From positions 23,269 through 87,268 of the forward strand of contig JBGORM010000011.1 in assembly GCA_041538185.1 (NCBI GenBank): a DNA stretch of 64,000 bases. The letters run 5' to 3'. Source of the DNA: Melioribacteraceae bacterium 4301-Me (lineage in GTDB: Bacteria > Bacteroidota > Ignavibacteria > Ignavibacteriales > Melioribacteraceae). Made by a program: the position numbers and the translations under genes. Each line of letters opens with the position of its first letter. Within the stretch, counting starts at the first letter, position 1. Under the pieces are notes generated by a model. That model was not told the origin of the DNA. It saw only the letters and a list, made by a program, of their open reading frames with translations, and searched no databases. Of the stretch, positions 48,969 to 58,363 are shown piece after piece.

Positions 48969-49433
48969 TTTGAGTAATAAGGTAACCCACAAAGCGGTGA
49001 ATTCTCAAAGGTTGAGCATCTGCGAAGATTAGGCATGTTTATGAAGAGAGAGAATTTATGAAAAGGATTAAACAAATATAAAAACATCATAAAACCTTAG
49101 TAAGAGGATGAGTTATCAGCAGTGCTAACCTTAGTAATACAGATGACACCCAAGAGCAATTATACCTTATTAGCTTATAAAAAATGATGTCTAAGAAATA
49201 AGCTAATCCACAAATAGAATCCACCACTCCACAATGTGGTGAATACTCATCGTGGGTGGTGAATTCTCAAAGGTTGAGTTTCTGTGAAGTATGGTCATAT
49301 TACTAAGGTTGGAGAAAAAAGACTAAGGTTTTTATGAAGGGAGATATTTTATAAATGTGAGTAAAGGAAAGAACATCGCATAACCTTAAAAAGAAAATTA
49401 AGTTGTTAACAGAGGTAACCTTAGTAACAGAGC
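48969..49433. repeat. 465-bp direct repeat, copy A (upstream of transposase)
   Basis: Apart from one base near the left end, this is identical by eye to 50184-50648, 1215 bp away. It contains repeat unit 2 (48975-49180) and most of unit 3 (49197-49468). Beyond 49433 the copies diverge but stay alignable to the unit end. Confidence 0.9.
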
Positions 49434-49514
49434 GTTGCCCAGATGAGAATTAACCTAATTAGCTTATTTAACTAATAATGTATATAAGTTTTTTAATAAG
49501 AGGGTAAAGCAGCT

Positions 49515-49967
49515 TTGAAAATAGACTATAACAATTTATATACCCATTTTATTTTTATAACACTCAACCGTTCACCTATGATTTTGGAGAGGCATAGAGA
49601 ACGAATAGAAAAATATATAACAGGAATAGTTAACAACAATAATTCCAAGTTATACGCAATATATGCTAACCCCGAACATGTTCATTTTATTGTATCTCGT
49701 AGTCCCAAAATTTCTGAAGAGACTTTGGCAACGATTATAGCGGAAAGTTCGGAGAGATTTATAAATAAGAATAAATTATGTATTGGACGGTTTGCATGGC
49801 AAGAAACGGCTGCTGCATTTTCAGTTTCAAAATCGGATGTAGATAAAGTATGTAAATACATATTAAATCAGCCTAAACATCATAGGAAAATAAGCTTTGC
49901 TGATGAATATGAGTCATTTGTAAAGTATTATGAAAAAAGTCTAAAAATAGATAAACTAATAAGCTAA
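49515..49967 (+). CDS. Y1/HUH transposase, IS200/REP-associated type (family A)
   Basis: The 150-residue protein starts at TTG. It carries the HUH metal site HVH (His55, His57) after NPE, and the nucleophile in KYILNQPKHH (Tyr115, with Gln119 four residues on), the Y-x3-Q pattern of IS200/TnpA. No accessory tnpB/iscB gene is near. Such enzymes cut single-stranded DNA at hairpin-flanked sites. Repeat units surround it, and its last codons and stop (KLIS) are read from the left end CTAATAAGCTAATAAGG of a unit, so gene and repeat are physically merged. The frame is intact, so it may be active. Confidence 0.88.
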   Translation: MKIDYNNLYTHFIFITLNRSPMILERHRERIEKYITGIVNNNNSKLYAIYANPEHVHFIVSRSPKISEETLATIIAESSERFINKNKLCIGRFAWQETAAAFSVSKSDVDKVCKYILNQPKHHRKISFADEYESFVKYYEKSLKIDKLIS

Positions 49968-50169
49968 TAAGGTTGAGTTTTTGAAGGAGAGAATTTGTTA
50001 CTAAGGTTAGGGGAAAAAGAAAAAAGTTTTTTTGAAGAAGGGGATTTTATTAGATAATTAAATTGGTAAAAGGAATTATCGTATAACCCAAGAAAGAAGA
50101 TAGAGTTATTAATGGTAGTAACCTTAGTAACAGAACGTTGCCTAGAGTAAGATTAACCTAATTAGCTAA
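49958..50169. repeat. Structured repeat unit 4, overlapping the transposase stop
   Basis: It runs from AATAAGCTAATAAGG (49958) to AACCTAATTAGCTAA. Inside is a perfect 13-bp inverted repeat GTTACTAAGGTTA (49997-50009) and TAACCTTAGTAAC (50119-50131). The unit begins within the last codons of the transposase gene. Confidence 0.8.
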
Positions 50170-50183
50170 TACATAGGAAGAAA

Positions 50184-50648
50184 TTTGGGTAATAAGGTAA
50201 CCCACAAAGCGGTGAATTCTCAAAGGTTGAGCATCTGCGAAGATTAGGCATGTTTATGAAGAGAGAGAATTTATGAAAAGGATTAAACAAATATAAAAAC
50301 ATCATAAAACCTTAGTAAGAGGATGAGTTATCAGCAGTGCTAACCTTAGTAATACAGATGACACCCAAGAGCAATTATACCTTATTAGCTTATAAAAAAT
50401 GATGTCTAAGAAATAAGCTAATCCACAAATAGAATCCACCACTCCACAATGTGGTGAATACTCATCGTGGGTGGTGAATTCTCAAAGGTTGAGTTTCTGT
50501 GAAGTATGGTCATATTACTAAGGTTGGAGAAAAAAGACTAAGGTTTTTATGAAGGGAGATATTTTATAAATGTGAGTAAAGGAAAGAACATCGCATAACC
50601 TTAAAAAGAAAATTAAGTTGTTAACAGAGGTAACCTTAGTAACAGAGC
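50184..50648. repeat. 465-bp direct repeat, copy B (downstream of transposase)
   Basis: Near-perfect copy of 48969-49433, containing unit 2' (50190-50395) and most of unit 3' (50412-50684). It implies a recent 1215-bp tandem duplication or recombination spanning the transposase. Confidence 0.9.
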
Positions 50649-50689
50649 ATTTTCCCGATTGAGAATTAACCTTATTAGCTTATTTAAGT

Positions 50690-51245
50690 AGACATGGTCA
50701 AATAATCCTGTGCGAAAAAAGAAAGAATTTTGATTCTATCATAGAAGGTATATAAACAAAACAATTTACATGATAAAATTTTAGTCGAAAAAAGCAATTT
50801 TTTAAACTTCACAAATTCCTTGACAAAGAGAGCACCTTATGTTAAATTCATGTAAAAAATTACAGTTTTTGTTGAAAATCATTAGCCAGTGGCGCTTAAT
50901 AAAAAATGAATAAAGAATTTAATAATGGAATATTCCCCAGCTCAAGAAGGGGAAGTTTCATGTGTTCTTTTTTAAAAACTCTGTTCTTTAAACCAAAAAA
51001 TGTTTTTAACAAACTAAAAAAGGAGGAGGATATTGGAAATTTTTTTACAAAGTAACTCACCTAATGTACCTATCATTATTTAATCAATTAAAATGGAGAG
51101 AAAAATGCCAAAGGAAAATTTTTACTTTTTTTTGCTCTATTATGGTTAATAGTTTAATTAACATTTTGGAGGTTTTCTTATAATTATGTTAAACACAATA
51201 TCAAAATGTTTCATGGTATTTAAAAATTATTTAGAAGGAGGCTGT
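50690..51245 (+). promoter_or_regulatory. Long leader of the envelope module with serial ribosome-binding-like sites
   Basis: This 556-bp gene-free stretch separates the repeat array from the lipoprotein gene. It holds AGGAGGAGG at 51021 followed by a 16-codon frame (TTG 51033 to 51083), GGAGAG near 51095 followed by a 14-codon frame (ATG 51105 to 51149), GGAGGT at 51167 before ATG 51186, and AAGGAGG before the chosen ATG 51246. Minimal peptides or translational coupling are possible; no known riboswitch is recognised. Confidence 0.4.
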
Positions 51246-52001
51246 ATGAAAAAAGCTGATAAATTTAAGCTACTTACTTTTTTTAGTATCAGCTTAACTA
51301 TCTTTTTGAGCAGTTGTATTGATACAGGTGTACAGATAATACCCGATAGTTTCAACTTGAGGACACAGTTCAAAATCGTTAATTTGAATACCAATGTCGG
51401 GAATGCATCGTTTACTATTAAAGACAATGCAGGTGCCACTGTTACCACTGTATCTAACTTAGCTGCCGGCAGCGAATATCCGGCAAGTGGACAGCCATTT
51501 TTTGATACCCCGGCTGGTTCAAAGACGTTTAGTATAACTTATTCTGGAATTAGTGCAACTGACGAAATTAAGCAAACACTCCCTTCAGATAAAAAAATTA
51601 GAATTTTTCTGATTGGAGATGCAGGAACCAGAACACTTGTATACTCTTCACAACGTTACCTTGAAGCAGAAAAAGGTACAGATTTAGGGAAATCAATTTT
51701 CCTCCCAGATACAACTTCAGTTTACATCTTTAATGGTTCTACCGACGTAACTATCGACAGTGTTAATTTTAATGGAGGTGGCGTTAATAAGACTCTTACT
51801 ACAGCAGTAGCAGCTGGAAAGGGAAGTGGTAAGTATAGCAATATAAAAACCGCTGCAAGCTACAATGTGACAATTTATTCAGGTGGCTCTGCAGTTTCAA
51901 CCTTTACAATGAATGCACAGTCTGAAAGCAGATATACTTTAGTTTTGTTCGGTTCTAAAGCTGCTAATAATTTGCAAGGTAAAGTATTTCTTGATGATTA
52001 G
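51246..52001 (+). CDS. Outer-membrane lipoprotein, possible DUF4397-like
   Basis: I choose ATG 51246 (AAGGAGG five bases upstream) because it begins a lipoprotein signal, MKKADKFKLLTFFSISLTI followed by the lipobox LSSC. The 251-residue protein continues with beta-rich repeats: FKIVNLNTNVGNASFTI, FDTPAGSKTF, and a second half with SVYIFNGSTDVTIDSVNF. This resembles DUF4397-type beta-sandwich proteins, but I am not certain. It overlaps the longer reading of the following receptor gene and lies 40 bp upstream of that gene's likely start. It is probably an envelope partner of the receptor. Confidence 0.7.
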   Translation: MKKADKFKLLTFFSISLTIFLSSCIDTGVQIIPDSFNLRTQFKIVNLNTNVGNASFTIKDNAGATVTTVSNLAAGSEYPASGQPFFDTPAGSKTFSITYSGISATDEIKQTLPSDKKIRIFLIGDAGTRTLVYSSQRYLEAEKGTDLGKSIFLPDTTSVYIFNGSTDVTIDSVNFNGGGVNKTLTTAVAAGKGSGKYSNIKTAASYNVTIYSGGSAVSTFTMNAQSESRYTLVLFGSKAANNLQGKVFLDD

Positions 52002-52041
52002 TAACAAAAAGTTTAATAAAACTATTTCGGAGGTAAATAAT

Positions 52042-55023
52042 ATGTTTCGAAAAATTATTTCGTTAATGAGTTTTATTTTACTATTTGCATCGGTTGTGCT
52101 GGCTCAAACAGGTAGAATTTCTGGAACTGTTATAGACCAGCAAACAGGTGAACCTTTAGTTGGTACAAACGTTATTGTTATGGGTACCAACTATGGCTCA
52201 ACTACCGATGCTAATGGTAACTTTTTAATAACTCAAGTACCTGTTGGTGTTTACGATGTGAGAGCTTCTTACATCGGGTATCAGACAGTTACTATTCAAA
52301 ATATAAGAGTAGTTTCTGGCTTAACTGCAGAGGTTAATTTTAAACTCCCTTCAAGTGATATTGTAACTTCTGAAGTCGTTATTGTCTCTCAAAGACCTCT
52401 AATAGAAAAAAGCGCAACTAATGCTGTAAGAATTGTCAGCGCTGAGGATTTAACTGCACTGCCTGTTAGAAGTCTTAATGACTATGTTGCTATACAACCT
52501 GGTGTTGTTAGACAAAATGGTATGACTTTTATACGAGGAAGTAGACCTGATGAAACTGGATACATACTCGAAGGTGCTGATATTAAAAATATATTAAATA
52601 GAAATGGAGGCTTCCTTGTTACTTCTACTCCAGATGCTTTACAGGAAGTTTTAGTACAAGCTGGCGGCTTTACTGCCGAATATGGCAATGCAAACGCTGG
52701 TATTATACAGCAAGACTTTAAAACCGGAACCGATAAGTACCATTTTTCTTTAAGATTGGAAACTGACAATTTTGGCAATTATCCGGGCGATCAATTCCTT
52801 GATACTTATTCTTATGGATACTCAGATTACACTTTTACTGTAAGCGGACCGGTTACAAACAAATTAAAACTCTTTTTATCCGGTGAAAATTATTTTATTA
52901 GAGATTACTCACCTATGTTCTTTGATGCTAACCCACTTTATTATTCAGATGGTGCTAGGTTCGACAATACTAAAGTTTATGACTCTGGAATTTATGGAGG
53001 TAAAACTACAGAAGGTCAAATATTGACATGGTCGGGTGGTAATATACCAGGCAGATTTCAAAATCGTTATACACTTAATGGAACTGCTCTGTTGGATATG
53101 AAGCCCTTAATTGTTAGATTAGCTGGTGCATATACTTGGCAGAGAACGAGGACTAATGATCCTAACGTTATAAATTTATTTGATACACAAAGATTACCTA
53201 TTAATGATGCTACAAATTTGTTGTTGAACTTAAAGGCAAATTATTTTATTAGTGCTCATTCTTACTTAGAAGCCAATGTTAATTTCTTCGACCAAAGAGG
53301 AAAAACTTATGACCCATATTTTGAAGATAATTTTCCTGCATATAGTGATAGTTTGTTAGGAGTTCAATATGGGTGGACTTATTATAATCGCTTCTCTTCA
53401 CCAGTTGCTTATGACTTCTATGGATTTCCATTTAATAGACCGGGTGCAGTATTAACAGGTTACTCAAAGAGCCAAAACAATTATATCGGAGGTTCAATTG
53501 CTTATACAGCACAAGTTTCGAATCATGAATTAAAAATTGGCGGGTCATTTCAACGGTGGACAGTAAGAAGCTGGGCTAATGGTGCTCCTGCAACTTTTTT
53601 ATCCACAATATTGCAACAGCCTGATAAGGCTAATAATCCAGATTCTTTACTTCAGTTAATTGGTTCTTCGTTGTATTTTAATTTTAATAATTATGGATAT
53701 GACCCACTAGGAAGAGAAACAGATGCATATCCATTTGGACCAAAACACCCTGTTATTGCTGCAGGTTATGTCCAAGATAAGCTTGAGCTAAGTGATTTGA
53801 TTATTAATGCCGGCTTACGATTTGACTACATTGATATGGATACATGGAAATGGGTTAATCCTTTATTGCCTGTAGTTAATAGAAAAGATAATTCTATCCC
53901 TCAAGATCAACTTACTTCTAGCACTAAATACAGCTACATTTCTCCTAGGCTTGGATTTTCATTCCCTGTTACTGATCAGACAGTATTTCATTTACAATAC
54001 GGTAAATTTATCCAATCGCCTAGCTTAGATCAGGCCTATAGAGGTATTTATCAGTCAGCGGCTATCTTGACAGGAAGTAACTTATTTACAAACCCTATTG
54101 CTTATGATCCAGAGCCAATTAGAACTACTCAATATGAAATTGGTTTTTCACAACAGTTTACAGATTTTGCTGCGTTTGATTTAACTGCGTTTTATAAAGA
54201 CATAAAAGGACAGCTACAGTATGGTTATGTTTATACATTACCAGGCGCCCCAAGAGCACAATACGCTGTATTTCAAAACCAAGACTTTTCAACAACTAAA
54301 GGTATTGAGTTAAGTCTGAAAATTAGAAGAGTTGAAAGAATAAGAGCGGAAATTAATTACACTTTCTCGGATGCTTCTGGTACTAACTCGTTTTCCAATA
54401 GTGCTATTGGTTCGTTGGAAGTAAATAAAAATGCGCCTACAGTTCTTTTACCACTTGACTATAATCAAACTCACAGAGGCGCAGTAATGCTGGATTACAG
54501 ATGGGGTAAAGATGACGGTGGACCAATTCTTGAACAGCTTGGTTTTAATTTATTATTTACATTTAATAGCGGTCATCCATTTACTTTTGCTGAATGGCCA
54601 GGCTTAGGTCAAAGTCAAGCTTGGACTGGCGGCTTAATACCTGCAACTGATACGAGAGGAAGAAGACCAATAGGACCGCCAAATTCTTCTACAACCCCTT
54701 GGGTATATAACCTTGACCTAAGAGTAGACAAAACTGTTTCCATATTTAATTTGGATGTTAATTTCTATGTTTACGTCCAAAACTTATTAAATACCAAAAA
54801 TGTAATAAATGTTTATGACTTTACAGGCAATGCATTCGATGATGGGTTCTTAAATTCTGCTGATGGTCAACAAATTATATCACAAAGCAGATATACTGAA
54901 AGATTTGCCGATTTGTATAATGCCCTGAATCTTACAAATAGACAGCATATACTAAATGTGAAAGGTGTGGATTTATTTGGTACACCACGACAATTACGTG
55001 TCGGTGCGTTTATTAATTTTTAA
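52042..55023 (+). CDS. TonB-dependent receptor with carboxypeptidase-regulatory-like N-terminal domain
   Basis: I start at ATG 52042, after CGGAGG 5-10 bases upstream; the frame is open from 51991. The 993-residue protein has a signal peptide ending VVLAQ, then a CarboxypepD_reg-like beta-sandwich (GRISGTVIDQQTGEPLVGTNV...DANGNF), a plug domain (VRIVSAEDLTALPVRSLNDYVAIQPGVV, then FIRGSRPDE), and a long beta barrel ending in a terminal Phe (VGAFINF). It imports a large substrate using TonB energy, as in SusC-like receptors. No SusD-like partner is adjacent; the following secreted protein occupies that place. Confidence 0.9.
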   Translation: MFRKIISLMSFILLFASVVLAQTGRISGTVIDQQTGEPLVGTNVIVMGTNYGSTTDANGNFLITQVPVGVYDVRASYIGYQTVTIQNIRVVSGLTAEVNFKLPSSDIVTSEVVIVSQRPLIEKSATNAVRIVSAEDLTALPVRSLNDYVAIQPGVVRQNGMTFIRGSRPDETGYILEGADIKNILNRNGGFLVTSTPDALQEVLVQAGGFTAEYGNANAGIIQQDFKTGTDKYHFSLRLETDNFGNYPGDQFLDTYSYGYSDYTFTVSGPVTNKLKLFLSGENYFIRDYSPMFFDANPLYYSDGARFDNTKVYDSGIYGGKTTEGQILTWSGGNIPGRFQNRYTLNGTALLDMKPLIVRLAGAYTWQRTRTNDPNVINLFDTQRLPINDATNLLLNLKANYFISAHSYLEANVNFFDQRGKTYDPYFEDNFPAYSDSLLGVQYGWTYYNRFSSPVAYDFYGFPFNRPGAVLTGYSKSQNNYIGGSIAYTAQVSNHELKIGGSFQRWTVRSWANGAPATFLSTILQQPDKANNPDSLLQLIGSSLYFNFNNYGYDPLGRETDAYPFGPKHPVIAAGYVQDKLELSDLIINAGLRFDYIDMDTWKWVNPLLPVVNRKDNSIPQDQLTSSTKYSYISPRLGFSFPVTDQTVFHLQYGKFIQSPSLDQAYRGIYQSAAILTGSNLFTNPIAYDPEPIRTTQYEIGFSQQFTDFAAFDLTAFYKDIKGQLQYGYVYTLPGAPRAQYAVFQNQDFSTTKGIELSLKIRRVERIRAEINYTFSDASGTNSFSNSAIGSLEVNKNAPTVLLPLDYNQTHRGAVMLDYRWGKDDGGPILEQLGFNLLFTFNSGHPFTFAEWPGLGQSQAWTGGLIPATDTRGRRPIGPPNSSTTPWVYNLDLRVDKTVSIFNLDVNFYVYVQNLLNTKNVINVYDFTGNAFDDGFLNSADGQQIISQSRYTERFADLYNALNLTNRQHILNVKGVDLFGTPRQLRVGAFINF

Positions 55024-55077
55024 TTTAACGAAGTTCTGTTACCTCATGAAAATTAAAAACTTGTGGAGGTTTTTTAT

Positions 55078-58000
55078 ATGAGAAAATACAATTATATAAC
55101 ATTATTACTTTTGACTTTTTCCCTTTCATTTTACAGCGTGGATGCTTTTGCTAAAGGTGAAGGGAAAAGCAAGGTAAATATTCAACGTTTTGCTAAAACT
55201 TCAGATAATCCATCGGCAAGCGTTGTTGATATTAATAACATAACTTGCTGGGTTAATGATGCTGGCTTCCATGATTGGGTGATTGCTTCTTCTTGGAATG
55301 GTCAGTTCCCAAAAGGAAGTGGTGTTGGAGCAATTTTTGCTGAAGGTATTCTTTGGGGTGGACAGGTACATGATGGACAAGACCCACTTGTTAGAGTAAA
55401 TGGGAATGAATATGGTGGAACTACTGTTCCAGTTACCCGTTTATACAGAGTGCGACCCGATTACCAAACAGCAGATTTAACCGACGATGCAGCAAATTTT
55501 AATACTGTTGGGCTCGGTGCTGTTACACCTGCTATGATTCAGGCTGTTTATGACCAATATGCAACTGATTGGAATGAATGGCCTGCGAAAACTGCTAATA
55601 ATCCTGGAGAAGGTGCCTTGTTTAATGATGTTAATGGTGATGGGGTGTATGATCCTGCGGTAGATATTCCAGGAATTCCAGGTGCATCTCAAACTTTGTT
55701 TATTAAATATACTGATGGTAACAACACATCTCTTTGGGGTGCTCCACCAATTGGTTTCGTGGTTACCGAGACCTACTGGGCCTATGCATATAGTGGTGCG
55801 TTGGGAAATGTTATTTATAAAAAAGTTGATATTGTTTATAAGGGTACTCCAAAATCTGCACCGGATTCTAGGATTGATAGTTTGTATATTATGCAATGGG
55901 CTGACCCGGATGTAGGTTCATCAACCAATGACTATGCAGGTTGTGACACTACGCTTAATTTAGGTTATGCTTATACAGCCGGCACAACAGATGCTTCTTA
56001 TAATGCTGTTGGATTACCATCACCAGCTATCGGTTATGACTTTCTGCAGGGTGTTTCTCAATATACTGGCAACCCCAGCGATAGCGCTATTTTTAACTTG
56101 AAATGGAGAAAAGGTTATAAGTATGTTAATAGAAAACCGATGAGTTCTTTTATTTATTTTGCTGCAGGTGGTGCTTGGTCTGACCCAGGCCATAATTATA
56201 ATGGCGCATTACAATTTTATAATCTGATGCGTGGGAGGAAACCTTTACCTGCTTATCCTTCTGGCGACCCATTCCCATCGAGCGTTGCTGATGTTAACGA
56301 CTTAGGCACATTTCTATTAACTGGCGATCCTGTAACAGGCACTGGTAAAATTGATGGTGCAGTGGATGGGCCGGGAGATAGAAGAATTTTAGTGATTAAT
56401 GGTCCTATTACAATGCATTTAGGCGATACTGCGCAAGTTGTATTGGCACTCGTTGGTGGCATTGGTACTGATAACTTAAGTAGTATTACTGCGATGAAAA
56501 CTAATGACGCTACTGCACAAATAGTCTATGACCAATTATTTAAATTACCACAAATTGCTCCTCCTTCAGTAGATGTTAGTGAACTCGATCAAAAGGTAGT
56601 TCTGAGTTGGGGTGGTAACGTTGCATCTGTAGATAAAATTGAACACTTTTCAGATCAAGGATATAATTTTGAAGGCTATAATGTTTATCAGTTGAAGTCG
56701 CCGAGTGCTAATATTAATAATCCAAATGAAGCTATTAAATTAGCAACTTATGACTTGGTAAATGGTATTACTAACATTTTAGATACAGTTATTACAGCTG
56801 ATGGTGTAGCTTTGCCGGAGGTTGTTGAAAACGGTAAAGATGCAGGAATTTCAAGATCTATTACTATTACGAAAGACGCTTTTACAAAAGCACCTCTTAG
56901 AAATGGTCAGGAGTATTACTTTGTAGTTATTTCTTATGCTTATAACCCAGCACCTTTACTCCCTTTCCACTCTTTGAGGTCAGCTGTTGTAGTTAAAAAA
57001 GCAGTTCCTCAAACACCAGTACCTGGTGTTAGATATCCAGACGCTACACAAGTTATTAATGCAACCCATACTGCTGGACAAAGTGATGGTACTGTTACAG
57101 CATATATTATTCAGCCTGATAGGGTGACAGGGCAGACTTACCAAGTTAAATTTAAAGATGATCCAAATCTTGGTCTAACATGGGGAGTTTATGTTGGTTC
57201 TACCCCAAAACTTGAAAACCAAACTAACCAAAGTGGTGATAATAATTACTTATTCGTTGACGGCTTACAAATAAAAGTACAAGGACCTCCATATAAGGGT
57301 GTGGATTGGAGTTCGACTGGCACTAGATGGTTAAGTGGTGACCCAAATAATGGCGGTGATTTAATGTTTGGTTCTGTTTTCTTGGGAGCTAATTTCTGGG
57401 GTGAAACTACTGTAGCTCCTGCAGATTTGCGTAGTTTGCATGTAGAAGCTTATAAAGTCCAATCCTATGTTGACGCCAATGGGAATGGTAAGTACGATAT
57501 TGGAGAAATCTATACTGTTGATCCTGCAAAAGGGCAATATGCAAATCTTTACACTACATGGGGCGCAGGTCATTGGGAAAAAACCGCTTTAATTCCATTC
57601 AAATTTTTTGCAATAGAACCAGATGGTTCACAACGTCAGGTTGATGTTATAGTTCGCGATAGGGACGCCAACGGACAGTGGGACCCTGATAATGGTGATA
57701 ATATTCGGTTCAATTATATATTTGTTCTGAATACTACTTACGACCCTACCGGAAATGATTGGAATCCTACAGCAGGCGGTCGGGACTTTATGGCTGAGAT
57801 TCTGGAAAATGGCGGTCCTGTATTGTGGGTTGCTTGGTGGTACCCGAGAGGAACGAGAGAACAATTTTCATCTGATTTTACTATGGATTTCATTGCTCCT
57901 AAGGTCCTTACAAGTGCTGATGTCTTTACATTTACTGCGCCTTCAGTTACAAACGATCCTAATCTTGCAAAAGATGATGTAGACAAAATAAATGTATTCC

Positions 58001-58296
58001 CAAATCCGTATTATGGATATCAAAATAGAGAAACATCAAGAAGTGACCATTATGTAACATTTAGCCACTTACCGGCTAATGCAACAATTAGAATATTTGA
58101 CTTAGCAGGTGTTTTGGTTAAGACAATTAAGAAGAGTGACCCCACTCAATTTACAACTTGGAATCTGCAAAATAACGATAATTATCCAGTAGCAAGCGGT
58201 ATATATATTGTTCATATTGATATGCCGGATTTAGGGAAAACCAAAATATTAAAATTAGCGGTAGTACAAGAACAACAAATATTGAGAGTATATTGA
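55078..58296 (+). CDS. Large secreted protein with calcium-loop motifs and T9SS-like C-terminus
   Basis: I start at ATG 55078, preceded by GTGGAGG, which begins a signal peptide (MRKYNYITLLLLTFSLSFYS). The protein has 1072 residues. Three Asp-rich loops look like calcium sites (DVNGDGVYDPAVD, DANGNGKYDIGE, DRDANGQWDPDNGDN). A fibronectin-like stretch is likely near residues 500-640. The C-terminus (VFPNPYYGY, IRIFDLAGVLVKTI, SGIYIVHI) is a type IX sorting domain variant. It would be displayed on the surface beside the receptor. Function is not recognised; this class is frequent in Ignavibacteria-like genomes by my recollection. Confidence 0.75.
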   Translation: MRKYNYITLLLLTFSLSFYSVDAFAKGEGKSKVNIQRFAKTSDNPSASVVDINNITCWVNDAGFHDWVIASSWNGQFPKGSGVGAIFAEGILWGGQVHDGQDPLVRVNGNEYGGTTVPVTRLYRVRPDYQTADLTDDAANFNTVGLGAVTPAMIQAVYDQYATDWNEWPAKTANNPGEGALFNDVNGDGVYDPAVDIPGIPGASQTLFIKYTDGNNTSLWGAPPIGFVVTETYWAYAYSGALGNVIYKKVDIVYKGTPKSAPDSRIDSLYIMQWADPDVGSSTNDYAGCDTTLNLGYAYTAGTTDASYNAVGLPSPAIGYDFLQGVSQYTGNPSDSAIFNLKWRKGYKYVNRKPMSSFIYFAAGGAWSDPGHNYNGALQFYNLMRGRKPLPAYPSGDPFPSSVADVNDLGTFLLTGDPVTGTGKIDGAVDGPGDRRILVINGPITMHLGDTAQVVLALVGGIGTDNLSSITAMKTNDATAQIVYDQLFKLPQIAPPSVDVSELDQKVVLSWGGNVASVDKIEHFSDQGYNFEGYNVYQLKSPSANINNPNEAIKLATYDLVNGITNILDTVITADGVALPEVVENGKDAGISRSITITKDAFTKAPLRNGQEYYFVVISYAYNPAPLLPFHSLRSAVVVKKAVPQTPVPGVRYPDATQVINATHTAGQSDGTVTAYIIQPDRVTGQTYQVKFKDDPNLGLTWGVYVGSTPKLENQTNQSGDNNYLFVDGLQIKVQGPPYKGVDWSSTGTRWLSGDPNNGGDLMFGSVFLGANFWGETTVAPADLRSLHVEAYKVQSYVDANGNGKYDIGEIYTVDPAKGQYANLYTTWGAGHWEKTALIPFKFFAIEPDGSQRQVDVIVRDRDANGQWDPDNGDNIRFNYIFVLNTTYDPTGNDWNPTAGGRDFMAEILENGGPVLWVAWWYPRGTREQFSSDFTMDFIAPKVLTSADVFTFTAPSVTNDPNLAKDDVDKINVFPNPYYGYQNRETSRSDHYVTFSHLPANATIRIFDLAGVLVKTIKKSDPTQFTTWNLQNNDNYPVASGIYIVHIDMPDLGKTKILKLAVVQEQQILRVY

Positions 58297-58304
58297 TATT
58301 CGAA

Positions 58305-58334
58305 GAGGTATTTATGTGTATAAATACCTCTTTT
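58305..58334 (+). terminator. Intrinsic hairpin after the secreted-protein gene
   Basis: A 10-bp stem GAGGTATTTA/TAAATACCTC with a 6-base loop is followed by TTTT. It lies 8 bp after the stop and 30 bp before the next gene, so it may reduce rather than end read-through into the PorV-like gene. Confidence 0.7.
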
Positions 58335-58363
58335 ATAAATTAAATTTTTAATTGGAGGAAATT

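Noticed and set aside
49515..49967. IS200/IS605 element with TnpB/OMEGA RNA
   Set aside because: No tnpB-like or iscB-like frame is near either transposase, so an RNA-guided nuclease partner is not supported here.
48741..50684. Tandem repeat as a CRISPR or phage attachment region
   Set aside because: Units are over 200 bp with inverted-repeat ends and a Y1 transposase; no integrase, no unique spacers.
55477..55896. Leftward 139-codon frame opposite the large secreted gene
   Set aside because: Composition is that of an antisense shadow and the opposite strand codes a coherent secreted protein.
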